NCBI GenBank assembly: GCA_027886865.1
Contig: JAPCJR010000015.1
Span: 1-50,567 of the forward strand
DNA length: 50,567 bases
Direction: 5' to 3'
Source of the DNA: Nitrososphaerota archaeon
GTDB lineage: Archaea > Thermoproteota > Nitrososphaeria > Nitrososphaerales > UBA183
Shown piece by piece: positions 32,186-39,798 of this stretch (positions are counted from its first letter, which is position 1; every line of letters begins with the position of its first letter). Under the pieces are notes generated by a model. It was not told the origin of the DNA and ran no database searches. It saw only the letters and a program-made list of their open reading frames with translations. The translations under genes were made by a program, and so were the position numbers.

Positions 32186-32341
32186 ATGTGCGAACGATGT
32201 CGAGCGGGCCAGATGGTCGAATACCAGAAGAAGATCTCCACGGGAACGAAGGAGACTTCTCTGATGGGCAGAAAATGTGACCGTTGCGGTTACACCCAGC
32301 TCGATAACGATGACGACGTATGGGCCGCCGCTGGCCTGTGA
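32186..32341 (+). CDS. 51-aa zinc-ribbon microprotein
   Basis: An ATG at 32186 opens 51 codons ending at TGA 32341. The peptide begins MCERCRAGQMVEYQKKIS and ends with KCDRCGYTQLDNDDD and an acidic/hydrophobic tail. Two CxxC knuckles about 25 residues apart make a zinc ribbon. It is divergent from the Drg gene across 86 bp. The frame is unusual in having two Met-Cys and Lys-Cys knuckles in exactly the order of small archaeal zinc-ribbon proteins, so I consider it real. Function unknown. Confidence 0.65.
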   Translation: MCERCRAGQMVEYQKKISTGTKETSLMGRKCDRCGYTQLDNDDDVWAAAGL

Positions 32342-32416
32342 GCGAATTGCTGATTAAGTCAGGGCGTTAGGGAGACTACGAACTTCGCGCAGCTCGCTGC
32401 CCTAGAGGCTTGTGAA

Positions 32417-33391
32417 TCAGGTATAGTCCGCCCTGTCTACGATGTTCTCCGGAGTCGACCCATCGATGAACTTGAGCAGATTCTCCAAAGCATTGTTCAG
32501 TGGACCCGGTCCGGCGACTGCGCTGGGTCCAGAAACGTGGGGTGTCCCGATGAAGTTCTCCAAACCCAGAAAAGGGAGGTCCGATGGGTAGGATTCTTTC
32601 CCGTCCTTCATCCACCAGACGTCCGTGGCATAAACGAACTCCTTATTCCGCAGGAGATGTTCGTAAATCGCCTGCTGGTCGACGATCTCAGCTCTGGCCA
32701 CGTTGACCAGTATGGCGCGCTTCTTCATCATATCGATTTCTTCACGGGCTATCATGTTCCTCGTGGAGTTTGTGAGCGGAAGCGCCAGGACTAGAGCGTC
32801 ACAGCTTCTGAGAATTGTGTTTAGGCCATCTTCTCCGTGCAAGGATTCTAGGCCTTCATCCATCACATCCTTCCTTGACAGGACCATCACCTTCATCCCG
32901 AATGCTTTCCCGATTCTTCCGACGACCCGGCCTATCCCGCCATATCCGAGCACGCCGAGAGTGCGCCCCTTGAGTACCACGACATCCCTGCCGAGCTCTA
33001 GGGGAGACTTCGACCAATTTTCTCTCGACGCGATGTTCAACTTGACTATTCTTTTCGCCGCCGAAAGCAGCAGGCCCCACGCGAACTCCCCGACTTCATC
33101 AGAGTAGCCTCCTGCATTGCTGCTGACCGTGACGCTCGACGGAAGGTCTCTGAACGGTATGTGGTTGACACCGGCGAGGGCAGACTGGATGAAAGATAAC
33201 CTCGTCATTTTCGCCAACATTTCGCCATCGATCTCCTTCGGCCAGAAGTGTACGAAGATACAGTCCAGCGAAGGTAAAAGATCGTCAAGCTCGCGTTGAT
33301 TCATCTCCTTCAGCCAGTACAAGTTTGCAGAACCAGCCAGCCCCCCGAGGTCCTCCTTCGTGAAGGGACCGGCCACGAGGATGTTTCTCAA
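32417..33391 (-). CDS. D-2-hydroxyacid dehydrogenase (second in window)
   Basis: A 324-aa NAD(P)-dependent 2-hydroxyacid dehydrogenase, similar in length to the one at 1078-2052 but with clearly different sequence. GYGGIG (149-154) forms the dinucleotide loop; the following residues are SRK (172-174), suggesting NADP rather than NAD. The catalytic R233 (VNVARAE) and H285 (GTPHVSG) are present. The middle acid is displaced in a variant loop YATDVWWMKDGKESYP, where most members have DVFxxEP. The ATG start at 33391 gives an intact N-domain. The gene is convergent with the zinc-ribbon gene at 32186. Substrate unknown. Confidence 0.88.
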   Translation of the reverse strand: MRNILVAGPFTKEDLGGLAGSANLYWLKEMNQRELDDLLPSLDCIFVHFWPKEIDGEMLAKMTRLSFIQSALAGVNHIPFRDLPSSVTVSSNAGGYSDEVGEFAWGLLLSAAKRIVKLNIASRENWSKSPLELGRDVVVLKGRTLGVLGYGGIGRVVGRIGKAFGMKVMVLSRKDVMDEGLESLHGEDGLNTILRSCDALVLALPLTNSTRNMIAREEIDMMKKRAILVNVARAEIVDQQAIYEHLLRNKEFVYATDVWWMKDGKESYPSDLPFLGLENFIGTPHVSGPSAVAGPGPLNNALENLLKFIDGSTPENIVDRADYT

Positions 33392-33473
33392 CGAGAAACA
33401 GAGAAAGCCGGTCTATTCAAACAGTTCGAACCACCAAAACCCATTAATCGGGAGGAAAGCCTCGTCCATCCCC

Positions 33474-33755
33474 TTGGCCAAGAGATCTTTCACGATTGAC
33501 ACGGGCAAGGAGAAGGTCGAGGTCGAAGGTCACGAGCACAAGAATGTAGCAATCAAGTACCTCATGAAGCGCAGAAGGAGCCTCCTCTCCACCCGAGACC
33601 CGAACAAGGTGGAAGTGCTCTTCTCGGAGCTCCCGGAACACATCGCAATAATCGGCAAGCAGATCACGAAGGGCTACGACATAAAGTGGGAAAAGACGGG
33701 AACCGAGGAGTTCACCGGTGCCAGGTTCACCTTCACGATAGCCGAAACAACGTAA
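33474..33755 (+). CDS. small hypothetical protein paired with HExxH protein
   Basis: From TTG 33474, a 93-aa protein (MAKRSFTIDTGKEKVEVEG...). Mixed alpha/beta pattern with a basic middle (YLMKRRRSLLSTRDPNKVEVLF) and a C-terminal strand. The frame is open from 33360, but the region before 33474 overlaps the divergent dehydrogenase start. A purine-rich GGAGGAAAG is 15-23 nt upstream of the TTG. The following small HExxH protein begins 59 nt later on the same strand, so these two may belong together. No family recognised. Confidence 0.5.
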   Translation: MAKRSFTIDTGKEKVEVEGHEHKNVAIKYLMKRRRSLLSTRDPNKVEVLFSELPEHIAIIGKQITKGYDIKWEKTGTEEFTGARFTFTIAETT

Positions 33756-33814
33756 CGGGCTGATCTGCGACGAAAGAGAAGCGGGAACCCGACGAACTGT
33801 TCAAGGCCCTTATC

Positions 33815-34189
33815 GTGAGCACGATCCTCGACTCCAACCCTGACCTGGCCCTAGACCTCTTGTGCGAGTATTACAGGGTCGAAAGGCCCAAGCTCGGCGT
33901 CGGGGTTGTCAAAGGCAGGTCGAAAGGGGTACAGGCGGTCTATTCTGCTCGGAGAAAGGAGATTCTGGCGGCGCGCCGCGAGTTCCTGTACGACCCCTTC
34001 ACAATCCTTCACGAGTTCTATCACCATCTCAGGTATTTTGGAGACGACCACAAAGGCACCGAGAAGTACGCCGACAAATTTGCCATAGATTTCATAAGAG
34101 CCTATCAGACTGTCGCCGCAAGGAGCATCGCTCTATCGAGCCTGCCCCGAGTTTCGCAGGAGCCTGAATCCGAGCAGGGAAGCCCCTAG
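33815..34189 (+). CDS. small HExxH metallopeptidase-like protein (ImmA/IrrE-like)
   Basis: A 124-aa protein from GTG 33815. The zinc site is HEFYHH (ILHEFYHHLRYFG) followed by a third ligand in GTEKYADKFAIDFI, matching the ExxAdxFA pattern of ImmA/IrrE and related regulatory peptidases. The region before it (LARREFLYDPFTILHEFYHH) is the typical lead-in helix. Proteins of this kind usually cleave a repressor or an antitoxin; here no helix-turn-helix partner adjoins, but the small protein upstream is a candidate partner. Tail of 25 residues is disordered. It overlaps by 4 nt the convergent membrane-protein gene. Confidence 0.75.
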   Translation: MSTILDSNPDLALDLLCEYYRVERPKLGVGVVKGRSKGVQAVYSARRKEILAARREFLYDPFTILHEFYHHLRYFGDDHKGTEKYADKFAIDFIRAYQTVAARSIALSSLPRVSQEPESEQGSP

Positions 34190-34680
34190 AGACCCTGCAT
34201 CGCCGGGTCCAGTTTGGATGGGCGCGAAAACCTGCCATAGAAGTATCCAAGCAGGAAGCCGAAGAGGAGCGCACTGACCAAACCTATGCCTATCTGAGCC
34301 AGGTACGTCTCCGCACCGTACTGGAGATTTCCAATTCCCCCTAAGACACTCAGGAGCAACCACAGCACTATCCCGACCGATATCCCCCTGACTGTGGAAC
34401 TGCCACCAGGGATTCTTTCGAAGACGCGACCATAGATGGCACCGACTATGAGTCCCCCGATTATTCCACCTATCGCGGCGACCGCCGGGGTGATGAGCAC
34501 CACTATCCCATAGAGCTGCTCGGGCGTAAAGGGGGAATTTGCAGGAAGGTTCTTGGTGAGGGACGCGACTATGATGCTCTTGTTCGAAGTGACTGTGAAG
34601 TAACTGAGGATGCCCAGAACTATTCCGTACACCACCCCCGCAACAACGCCAGCCTTGACGCCATTGACCGTGTTCCCCAA
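34186..34680 (-). CDS. four-helix membrane protein
   Basis: A 164-aa protein with four hydrophobic segments (about 8-28, 55-85 as two helices, 100-120, 128-148). Very Gly-rich helices (GGIIGGLIVGAIYGRVF, GVVAGVVYGIVLGI) resemble small integral proteins of the DUF-type found next to regulators. The frame starts at TTG 34680. It is convergent with the HExxH gene and 81 bp from the HxlR gene on the same strand. No function assigned. Confidence 0.65.
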   Translation of the reverse strand: MGNTVNGVKAGVVAGVVYGIVLGILSYFTVTSNKSIIVASLTKNLPANSPFTPEQLYGIVVLITPAVAAIGGIIGGLIVGAIYGRVFERIPGGSSTVRGISVGIVLWLLLSVLGGIGNLQYGAETYLAQIGIGLVSALLFGFLLGYFYGRFSRPSKLDPAMQGL

Positions 34681-34761
34681 CTCTAGGACGACTCCGGACC
34701 GAAGAAGCAGTCTTCTCTTAAAATTTCGTGCCAGTTCCGCGGATAGAGGGGTGTGGAATTC

Positions 34762-35106
34762 TTACGTCTGCTTGGACCACTTTATGGCCCAGTCGCCGAG
34801 CTCCTTCAGTATCCCCTTGAGTTCTTGACCCTTCTCGGTGAGGGAATACTCAACGCGCGGGGGGCTTTCAGGATAGACCCTTCTAGCTACTACGCCCTGC
34901 CTGTCGAGCTCCCCGAGCCTCTCGGCGAGGCTGGTCGCGCTTATGCCCTCGATCCTGCGCTTGAGTTCGTTGAATCTGGCTGGTTCCTGCAGCCCCAGGG
35001 CGTGGATGACCGGTAGCGTCCAAACCTTCGTCAGCTCGTTCCACGAGCCATGGATGACCTTGCACGAGTCCAGGACATCCTGGTTAATCTGAACGGACTT
35101 GCTCAA
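34762..35106 (-). CDS. HxlR-family winged-helix transcriptional regulator
   Basis: A 114-aa winged-helix protein. The family pattern is clear: SWNELTKVWTLPVIHALG, ARFNELKRRIEGISATSLAERLGELDRQGVVARRVYPESPPRVEYSLTEKGQEL, which is the HxlR helix-turn-helix followed by the wing (R-x-V-Y-x-x-x-P-P-R-V-E-Y-x-L-T-x-x-G). Likely a DNA-binding homodimer responding to a reactive or redox signal, as in the family; the N-terminal Cys (SCK) could be a sensor residue. Divergent from another winged-helix gene through a shared TATA-rich region at 35143-35150. Confidence 0.92.
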   Translation of the reverse strand: MSKSVQINQDVLDSCKVIHGSWNELTKVWTLPVIHALGLQEPARFNELKRRIEGISATSLAERLGELDRQGVVARRVYPESPPRVEYSLTEKGQELKGILKELGDWAIKWSKQT

Positions 35107-35142
35107 GTCAGGATTACCTACTTAGAGTTGCACGACTACTAG

Positions 35143-35150
35143 ATATATAA
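35143..35150. promoter_or_regulatory. shared TATA region between divergent regulators
   Basis: ATATATAA between the HxlR gene (minus) and a winged-helix gene (plus). It lies roughly 38 nt from each start codon and is nearly symmetric, so both genes could be initiated from it. Autoregulation by either protein is plausible but unseen. Confidence 0.5.
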
Positions 35151-35184
35151 GTACGACCGGAGCCTTATTCCTCGGCGAACACAG

Positions 35185-35799
35185 TTGCGCAATGTCCAGA
35201 GAGACCAATTCGACGGTTTGCAGATTGGACAGAGGGACATGGAGGTAGTGCAGTTCATCGCAGAAGAGGGGCTGCTTGGGTTCACCTTTGAGGGGCTGAA
35301 GAGAAGGCTCGGAACTCATCCTGAGACGCTCTCAAGAATCCTTGGCAGACTCGAAGACCAGAGGGTCCTCGAGAAGACCGAGAAGGGATATCGAGTGACC
35401 CAGAGAGGTAAAGATGTCGCCGGGCTCAGACAGCTTTCCGCTTCAGAGGCGAGGGTGACTCTGCTGAAGACCCTTCTTCCACACGTGGAGAATCCCAGAG
35501 AGGCGGTGCTCCAGCTGACGGGGCGTTGGTTCGGGCCTCTCCGGTGGCTCGGCTACTCCGACGACGAGAAGGGCACGAGCATGAAATGGATCACGGAGGA
35601 CGGGAGCATCCAAGTCGACGCGATTTTCACGGAAGGGGAGCTCACCATAGAAGGCAGAATCAGAGAGGGTAAGGATCTCACCGACGCGATCAAGGCGTCA
35701 CACCAGCTCGTCGGGTACATCTCAAAGGTCTACCCGACCCCAGCCGGCCAGAGGATAGCATACTACACGCTCCAGGACCACTTCGTAGTCCCAAACTGA
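35185..35799 (+). CDS. winged-helix regulator with C-terminal ligand-type domain
   Basis: A 204-aa protein from TTG 35185. The N-terminal half is a winged helix: MEVVQFIAEEGLLGFTFEGLKRRLGTHPETLSRILGRLEDQRVLEKTEKGYRVTQRGKDV, with the recognition helix in PETLSRILGRLED. The C-terminal half (about 90-204) is a beta-rich domain with LTGRWFGPLRWLGYSDDEKGTSMKWITEDGSIQVDAIFTEGELTIEGRI, probably effector binding or dimerisation. The nearest ATG in frame is at 35239, but that would truncate the first helix. Function: DNA-binding regulator of unknown target, divergent from the HxlR gene. Confidence 0.75.
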   Translation: MRNVQRDQFDGLQIGQRDMEVVQFIAEEGLLGFTFEGLKRRLGTHPETLSRILGRLEDQRVLEKTEKGYRVTQRGKDVAGLRQLSASEARVTLLKTLLPHVENPREAVLQLTGRWFGPLRWLGYSDDEKGTSMKWITEDGSIQVDAIFTEGELTIEGRIREGKDLTDAIKASHQLVGYISKVYPTPAGQRIAYYTLQDHFVVPN

Positions 35800-35867
35800 T
35801 GTGACCGGGTCCGGGCAATCCCAGTCAACAAGTACCCCCCCGTTCTACTATCCCGCAGACATTCAAC

Positions 35868-36785
35868 ATGAGCATAGCGTCAACCGAAATACTGCAGACA
35901 CTTTCAAGCGCAATACAGCAGGTAGCTGAAAGTGCAAGTCCTTCCGTCGTGAGCATACGCTCTGACGAAGGAAACGGAACGGGGGTCGTGTGGGACGACC
36001 AGGGGCACATCGTCACGGCTTACCATGTGGTCCAGCACCTCGAAACGGTGCAGGTGAGCTCCGACAGCGGCGTGACCTTCACGGCCAAGGTGGTGGGTCG
36101 GGACAGGAGCTCCGACCTCGCACTCCTCAAGGTGGAGGGTAAGCTCCAGCCCATTCAGAAGGGGAGCTCCGAATCGCTGAAGGTGGGCCAGTTCGTGATG
36201 GCGCTCGCGAACCCATTCGGGTCCAGGGCCAGCGCAACGTCCGGCATAATCACCGGCGTGAAGCGCAACATCGGCGGCTGGTGGGGAGTGCAGATCGACG
36301 AGGCCATAATCACGGACGCGCGCGTCAACCCAGGCTACTCTGGAGGGCCGCTGGTGGATGCCTCAGGAAGGATGGTCGGCCTTAACGTCGCTCTGGTCTC
36401 GTCCAGGGGGATCGCCATCCCCATCGGGAAGGTGACCGAAGTCGTCGGCAAGATAGCCTCGGGGACGCCTACGGGCCGGGCATATCTCGGGATAGTCTCA
36501 AACCCTGTTCCGCTCCCGGAGCAGGCTACAAGGCTTCCACAGGTCAAGCAGGACTCCGGATTGCTGATCCTGTCCGTGGAGGTCGGAAGCCCAGCCGACA
36601 AGGCGGGACTGGTGCTCGGGGACGTACTGCTCGGGTTCGGCGAGAACGACGTGGGCGGATTCCACGAACTGACCCGGCTCCTGACGCAAGAGGCCGTCGG
36701 GAAGACGGTCAAGCTCCGGATTCTGCGCGGAGGGAAGCCTGAAGAGGTCTCCATAACTCCAGGGTCGGCGCCGGAGAGTGACTAA
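35868..36785 (+). CDS. HtrA-type serine protease with PDZ domain (first of a tandem pair)
   Basis: A 305-aa DegP/HtrA protease lacking a signal peptide, so it is predicted to be cytosolic. The catalytic triad is H53 (AYHVVQ), D83 (SSDLALLKV) and S158 (NPGYSGGPL). A single PDZ domain fills the last 100 residues, with the carboxylate loop AYLGIVSNPVPL and SGLLILSVEVGSPADKAGLVLGDVLLGFG. Typical roles are chaperone/protease quality control of misfolded proteins. Length is shorter than bacterial DegP (one PDZ). It is followed 86 nt later by a close relative. The substitution GNSGGP to GYSGGP is tolerated in known members. Confidence 0.93.
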   Translation: MSIASTEILQTLSSAIQQVAESASPSVVSIRSDEGNGTGVVWDDQGHIVTAYHVVQHLETVQVSSDSGVTFTAKVVGRDRSSDLALLKVEGKLQPIQKGSSESLKVGQFVMALANPFGSRASATSGIITGVKRNIGGWWGVQIDEAIITDARVNPGYSGGPLVDASGRMVGLNVALVSSRGIAIPIGKVTEVVGKIASGTPTGRAYLGIVSNPVPLPEQATRLPQVKQDSGLLILSVEVGSPADKAGLVLGDVLLGFGENDVGGFHELTRLLTQEAVGKTVKLRILRGGKPEEVSITPGSAPESD

Positions 36786-36871
36786 GGTGTCAGAGCCTGG
36801 AGGACCGCGGCCGGGACCTTCAATCCCCGAACCGGGGCCGCCCGTGAGGCAGCCCTGGTGATGGTGAGACC

Positions 36872-37834
36872 ATGACCCTAACCATACTGGAGGATCAGGT
36901 CACTGGCGCCGTCGAGAAGCTGAGTGAGAGCGTCGTGGGAATCGACAGCACCAAGCTCCAAAGAGACTACAGGTTCGGCCTCGTGCCCATAGAGGGGCAG
37001 GGGTCCGGGGTCATAATAGACTCCAAGGGCACCATCGTCACGAACCACCACGTGATCGACGACGCGGCGAAGGTTCAGGTCAACCTGAAGGATGGGAGGA
37101 CGTTCGTGGGAGAAGTGATTGGGTCTGACCCCGCCACCGACGTAGCGCTCGTCAAGGTGAATGCCGAGGACCTTCCTTACGCGGCACTCGGTGACTCCGA
37201 GTCGCTGAAGGTAGGCCAGTTCGCGCTCGCCATCGGCAACGCCCTCGGACTGCCGGGAGCTCCCACGGTTTCGCTGGGAGTCATAAGCGCACTCGGAAGA
37301 CCGTTGCCTGGCACCGACTTTGTCATCGAAGGGCTCATCCAGACAGACGCCGCGATCAATCCCGGAAACAGCGGAGGTCCGCTTGCAGACCTTGACGGCA
37401 GGGTAATCGGCATCAACACTGCCATGATCCCGTTCGCGCAGGGTGTCGGGTTCGCGATTCCGTCGGAGACCATCAAGAGAGTGATCGAACAGATCTCGAA
37501 GCAGGGCCGCGTGATAAGACCCTGGCTCGGGATATCCGGTTTCGATGTCAATCGCTCCGTGGCGAGGCGTTACGGCCTTTCTGCGGAGTCCGGTGTCCTC
37601 CTTGCCGAGGTTTTGAGGGACGGCCCCTCACACCGAGCGGGTCTCAGGGAAGGCGACATAGTCGTCGGCATAGGGGAGAACAAGGTACAGGACATGAAGA
37701 GCTTGGTGACCGCCCTCTCCAGGTTCACCATAGGCGAGGAGGTGGCCATAGGGTTCGTAAGGACGGGCACGACCTACGAAACCAACCTCAGACTGGCCGA
37801 GAGCCCGATGCCCGTGGCTCCCAGAAGAAGATAG
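36872..37834 (+). CDS. HtrA-type serine protease with PDZ domain (second of the tandem pair)
   Basis: A 320-aa paralogue of the preceding protein, also without a signal peptide. Triad: H60 (TNHHVID), D90 (ATDVALVKV) and S167 (INPGNSGGPL), all canonical. The PDZ domain has PWLGISGFDVN and SGVLLAEVLRDGPSHRAGLREGDIVVGIGENKV. The L1/L3 loops are somewhat longer than in the first copy. Tandem duplication followed by divergence is the simplest history: the shared block VGQFxxAxxNPxG-like is recognisable in both. The two may form mixed trimers, which is inference. Confidence 0.93.
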   Translation: MTLTILEDQVTGAVEKLSESVVGIDSTKLQRDYRFGLVPIEGQGSGVIIDSKGTIVTNHHVIDDAAKVQVNLKDGRTFVGEVIGSDPATDVALVKVNAEDLPYAALGDSESLKVGQFALAIGNALGLPGAPTVSLGVISALGRPLPGTDFVIEGLIQTDAAINPGNSGGPLADLDGRVIGINTAMIPFAQGVGFAIPSETIKRVIEQISKQGRVIRPWLGISGFDVNRSVARRYGLSAESGVLLAEVLRDGPSHRAGLREGDIVVGIGENKVQDMKSLVTALSRFTIGEEVAIGFVRTGTTYETNLRLAESPMPVAPRRR

Positions 37835-37855
37835 ATGCGCAGCGAATGAAGCCGA

Positions 37856-38131
37856 CTATTGCGGGCTGACGCCCGCGCGCCTTCTTCCGAGGACGAACCC
37901 GCCGATGATGATCAGGACTCCCACAAAAGCCGCAGCGACCCCTTGGTCGACCCAGGTTGGGTTGTTGAACATGAACGAGCTCTGAGGGCCCACGATCCCT
38001 TCACCTTGAAGCGTGAACACCACACCCGCGAGGGTCAACAACACCCCAACGACAATCAGCAGGGTGACGACGGGTCTCAAACGGACCAAAACGGGCAGCC
38101 CCTTACTTATCCCTTTTAGCGGCGCGGTCAT
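37856..38131 (-). CDS. small 2-TM membrane protein
   Basis: A 91-aa protein with two hydrophobic segments (about 20-43 and 66-83), the intervening loop TLQGEGIVGPQSSFMFNNPTW extracytoplasmic, and an Arg-rich tail. ATG 38131 lies 29 nt from an AT-rich box (38157-38164) on the minus strand. It is divergent from the aminotransferase gene. No function can be named. Confidence 0.6.
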   Translation of the reverse strand: MTAPLKGISKGLPVLVRLRPVVTLLIVVGVLLTLAGVVFTLQGEGIVGPQSSFMFNNPTWVDQGVAAAFVGVLIIIGGFVLGRRRAGVSPQ

Positions 38132-38156
38132 GGAAGACCAGGCATCGACTTTTCAC

Positions 38157-38164
38157 ATTAAATA
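38157..38164. promoter_or_regulatory. shared TATA-like box
   Basis: ATTAAATA, located about 30 nt from the start codons of both divergent genes (38131 minus, 38190 plus). It could drive either or both. Confidence 0.5.
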
Positions 38165-38165
38165 C

Positions 38166-38180
38166 GCGTCAGTCTGACGC
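38166..38180. promoter_or_regulatory. 15-bp palindrome overlapping the aminotransferase transcription start
   Basis: GCGTCAG, one base, CTGACGC: a perfect inverted repeat between the shared TATA-like box and the TTG start at 38190. Its place is where an archaeal repressor would block initiation of the plus-strand gene. Confidence 0.6.
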
Positions 38181-38189
38181 ACGGGGTCA

Positions 38190-39365
38190 TTGAAGGCGAG
38201 TACATCCGCTCCCCTAGTTTCCCGGAAGATCGACATGTTCGCAGAGTCGGCAATCAGGGACATGTCCCTGCTGGCTGACTCGATAGGCGCAATCAATCTC
38301 GCTCAGGGCTCCCCCGACTTTGCCGCGCCGGTCCCGGTCAAACGTGCCGGGGCGAAGGCCATAATGGACGACAATAATCAATACGAAATGACCATCGGCT
38401 CGCCAGAGCTCCGCGGGGCCATCGCCGCGAAGATGAAGCGGTTCAACAGGGTTGAAGCGGACCCCGACGAGAACGTGACGGTCGTCTGCGGTTCAACCGA
38501 GGGTATAGCGGTTTCGATGATCGCGCTGACCGACCCCGGAGACCGAGTCATAATACCGGAGCCCTTCTACGAAAGCTACATCCCCTCGACGATAATCTCC
38601 GGCGCAAAGGCTGTCCATTTCAGGATGAGGGAACCTGACTTCAGACTTGCGGAGGAGGACCTCAAGCAAGCTTTCAGCACGAGGCCGAAGGCGATACTCC
38701 TCAACACACCCAACAACCCCACTGGGCGGGTGCTCTCAAAGGCGGAACTCCGAATGATTGCCGACCTCTGCGAAGACTACAACGTGATCGCGATCACGGA
38801 CGAGATATACGAGTACATAGTGTATGATGGAAACCGGCACATCAGCCTCGCCTCCATCGGAGACATGCATGAGAGGACGGTCACCATATCGGGGATGTCC
38901 AAGACGTTCAGCATCACGGGGTGGCGCATTGGGTACGTGGTGGCGGAGAAGAGACTCATGCACGCGATAAGGACGATTCACGACTATTCGACGGTCTGCG
39001 CACCGACGCCCCTGCAAAAGGCCGCGACGGTCGCGCTCGCTCTACCGGAGTCATACTACCAGTCCCTTGCGAGGACTTACGACAAGAAGAGGATGTTTTT
39101 GCTCCGCGCACTGGAGGAATTGGGCTTCGACTGCCCGAGACCGGAGGGCGCATACTACATATTCGCAGATTTCAAGGAGCTGAGCAAGCTAGACGACTAC
39201 AAGTTCGCCGAACATATGGCCAGGGACGTGGGCGTCGCGGTCGTTCCCGGCTCCAGCTTTTACGCGGGGAGAGAAGGAGGGAGGACCAAGGTGCGCTTCA
39301 CATTCACAAAGAAGGATGAGACGCTGAAAGAAGCCGTGGACAGGATGCGGGAAAAGCCAGCCTGA
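38190..39365 (+). CDS. class I/II PLP-dependent aminotransferase
   Basis: A 391-aa fold-type I aminotransferase (AspC/AlaT-like group). Visible: the N-terminal INLAQGSPDFAAP, the PLP-phosphate binding SYxxxGSxEL-like block YEMTIGSPELRGAIAAK, VVCGSTEGIAVSM, NNPTGRVLS (conserved Asn-Pro), DEIYEYIVYDG with the PLP-pyridine Asp and Tyr, GMSKTFSITGWRIGYV with the Schiff-base Lys, and KVRFTFTK with the substrate carboxylate Arg. Length is typical. TTG start at 38190, about 30 nt after a TATA-like box and just after a palindromic operator candidate. Amino-donor and acceptor unknown. Confidence 0.93.
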   Translation: MKASTSAPLVSRKIDMFAESAIRDMSLLADSIGAINLAQGSPDFAAPVPVKRAGAKAIMDDNNQYEMTIGSPELRGAIAAKMKRFNRVEADPDENVTVVCGSTEGIAVSMIALTDPGDRVIIPEPFYESYIPSTIISGAKAVHFRMREPDFRLAEEDLKQAFSTRPKAILLNTPNNPTGRVLSKAELRMIADLCEDYNVIAITDEIYEYIVYDGNRHISLASIGDMHERTVTISGMSKTFSITGWRIGYVVAEKRLMHAIRTIHDYSTVCAPTPLQKAATVALALPESYYQSLARTYDKKRMFLLRALEELGFDCPRPEGAYYIFADFKELSKLDDYKFAEHMARDVGVAVVPGSSFYAGREGGRTKVRFTFTKKDETLKEAVDRMREKPA

Positions 39366-39366
39366 G

Positions 39367-39789
39367 CTACCGCTCAGACATCTTGAGGATGGCCGTCCAA
39401 AACTTCTCAGACACGGGCATGACCGACAGCCTCGGCAGCCTCAGCAGGTCGAAGCCGGCAAAGACCGGGTCAGACTTGATCTCCGACAACGGCACGGCCC
39501 TGCGCAATTTCCTCACCGGTTGGACCTCGAGCACGGCGAACCTTGCTTCCTTCCGAGTCGGGTCCGGGCGGGCATCCGCTACGGCCTTCATCAGACCTAC
39601 GGCTTTCCTCTCTTCTCCGGTATGATAGAAGATCATCTCGTCGCCCCGTCGCACGGCCCGGAGATACTTTAGCGCAAGGTTGTTCTCCACACCATCCCAC
39701 AGAGCACTTCCGTCGCGGAGAAGGTCGTCAAACGAATAGTGGGAGGGCTCTTCCTTGAACAGCCAGTTGCTCTTTGGAGCCGGTGCCAT
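39367..39789 (-). CDS. EVE-domain protein
   Basis: A 140-aa single-domain EVE (PUA-like) protein, a fold that recognises modified bases in DNA or RNA. Visible: NWLFKEEPSHYSFDDLLRDGSALWDGVENNLALKYLRAVRRGDEMIFYHTGEERKAVGLMKAVADARPDPTRKEARFAVLEVQPVRKLRRAVPLSEIK, the typical YxxDxxxxxxxxxWxGVxNxxAxxxxRxxxxGDxxxFYHT block. Length is that of ordinary EVE proteins. It overlaps none of its neighbours but is separated from the GlcD-type gene by only 9 nt. Function: perhaps RNA or DNA modification-dependent regulation. Confidence 0.92.
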   Translation of the reverse strand: MAPAPKSNWLFKEEPSHYSFDDLLRDGSALWDGVENNLALKYLRAVRRGDEMIFYHTGEERKAVGLMKAVADARPDPTRKEARFAVLEVQPVRKLRRAVPLSEIKSDPVFAGFDLLRLPRLSVMPVSEKFWTAILKMSER

Positions 39790-39798
39790 AGGATTTCA

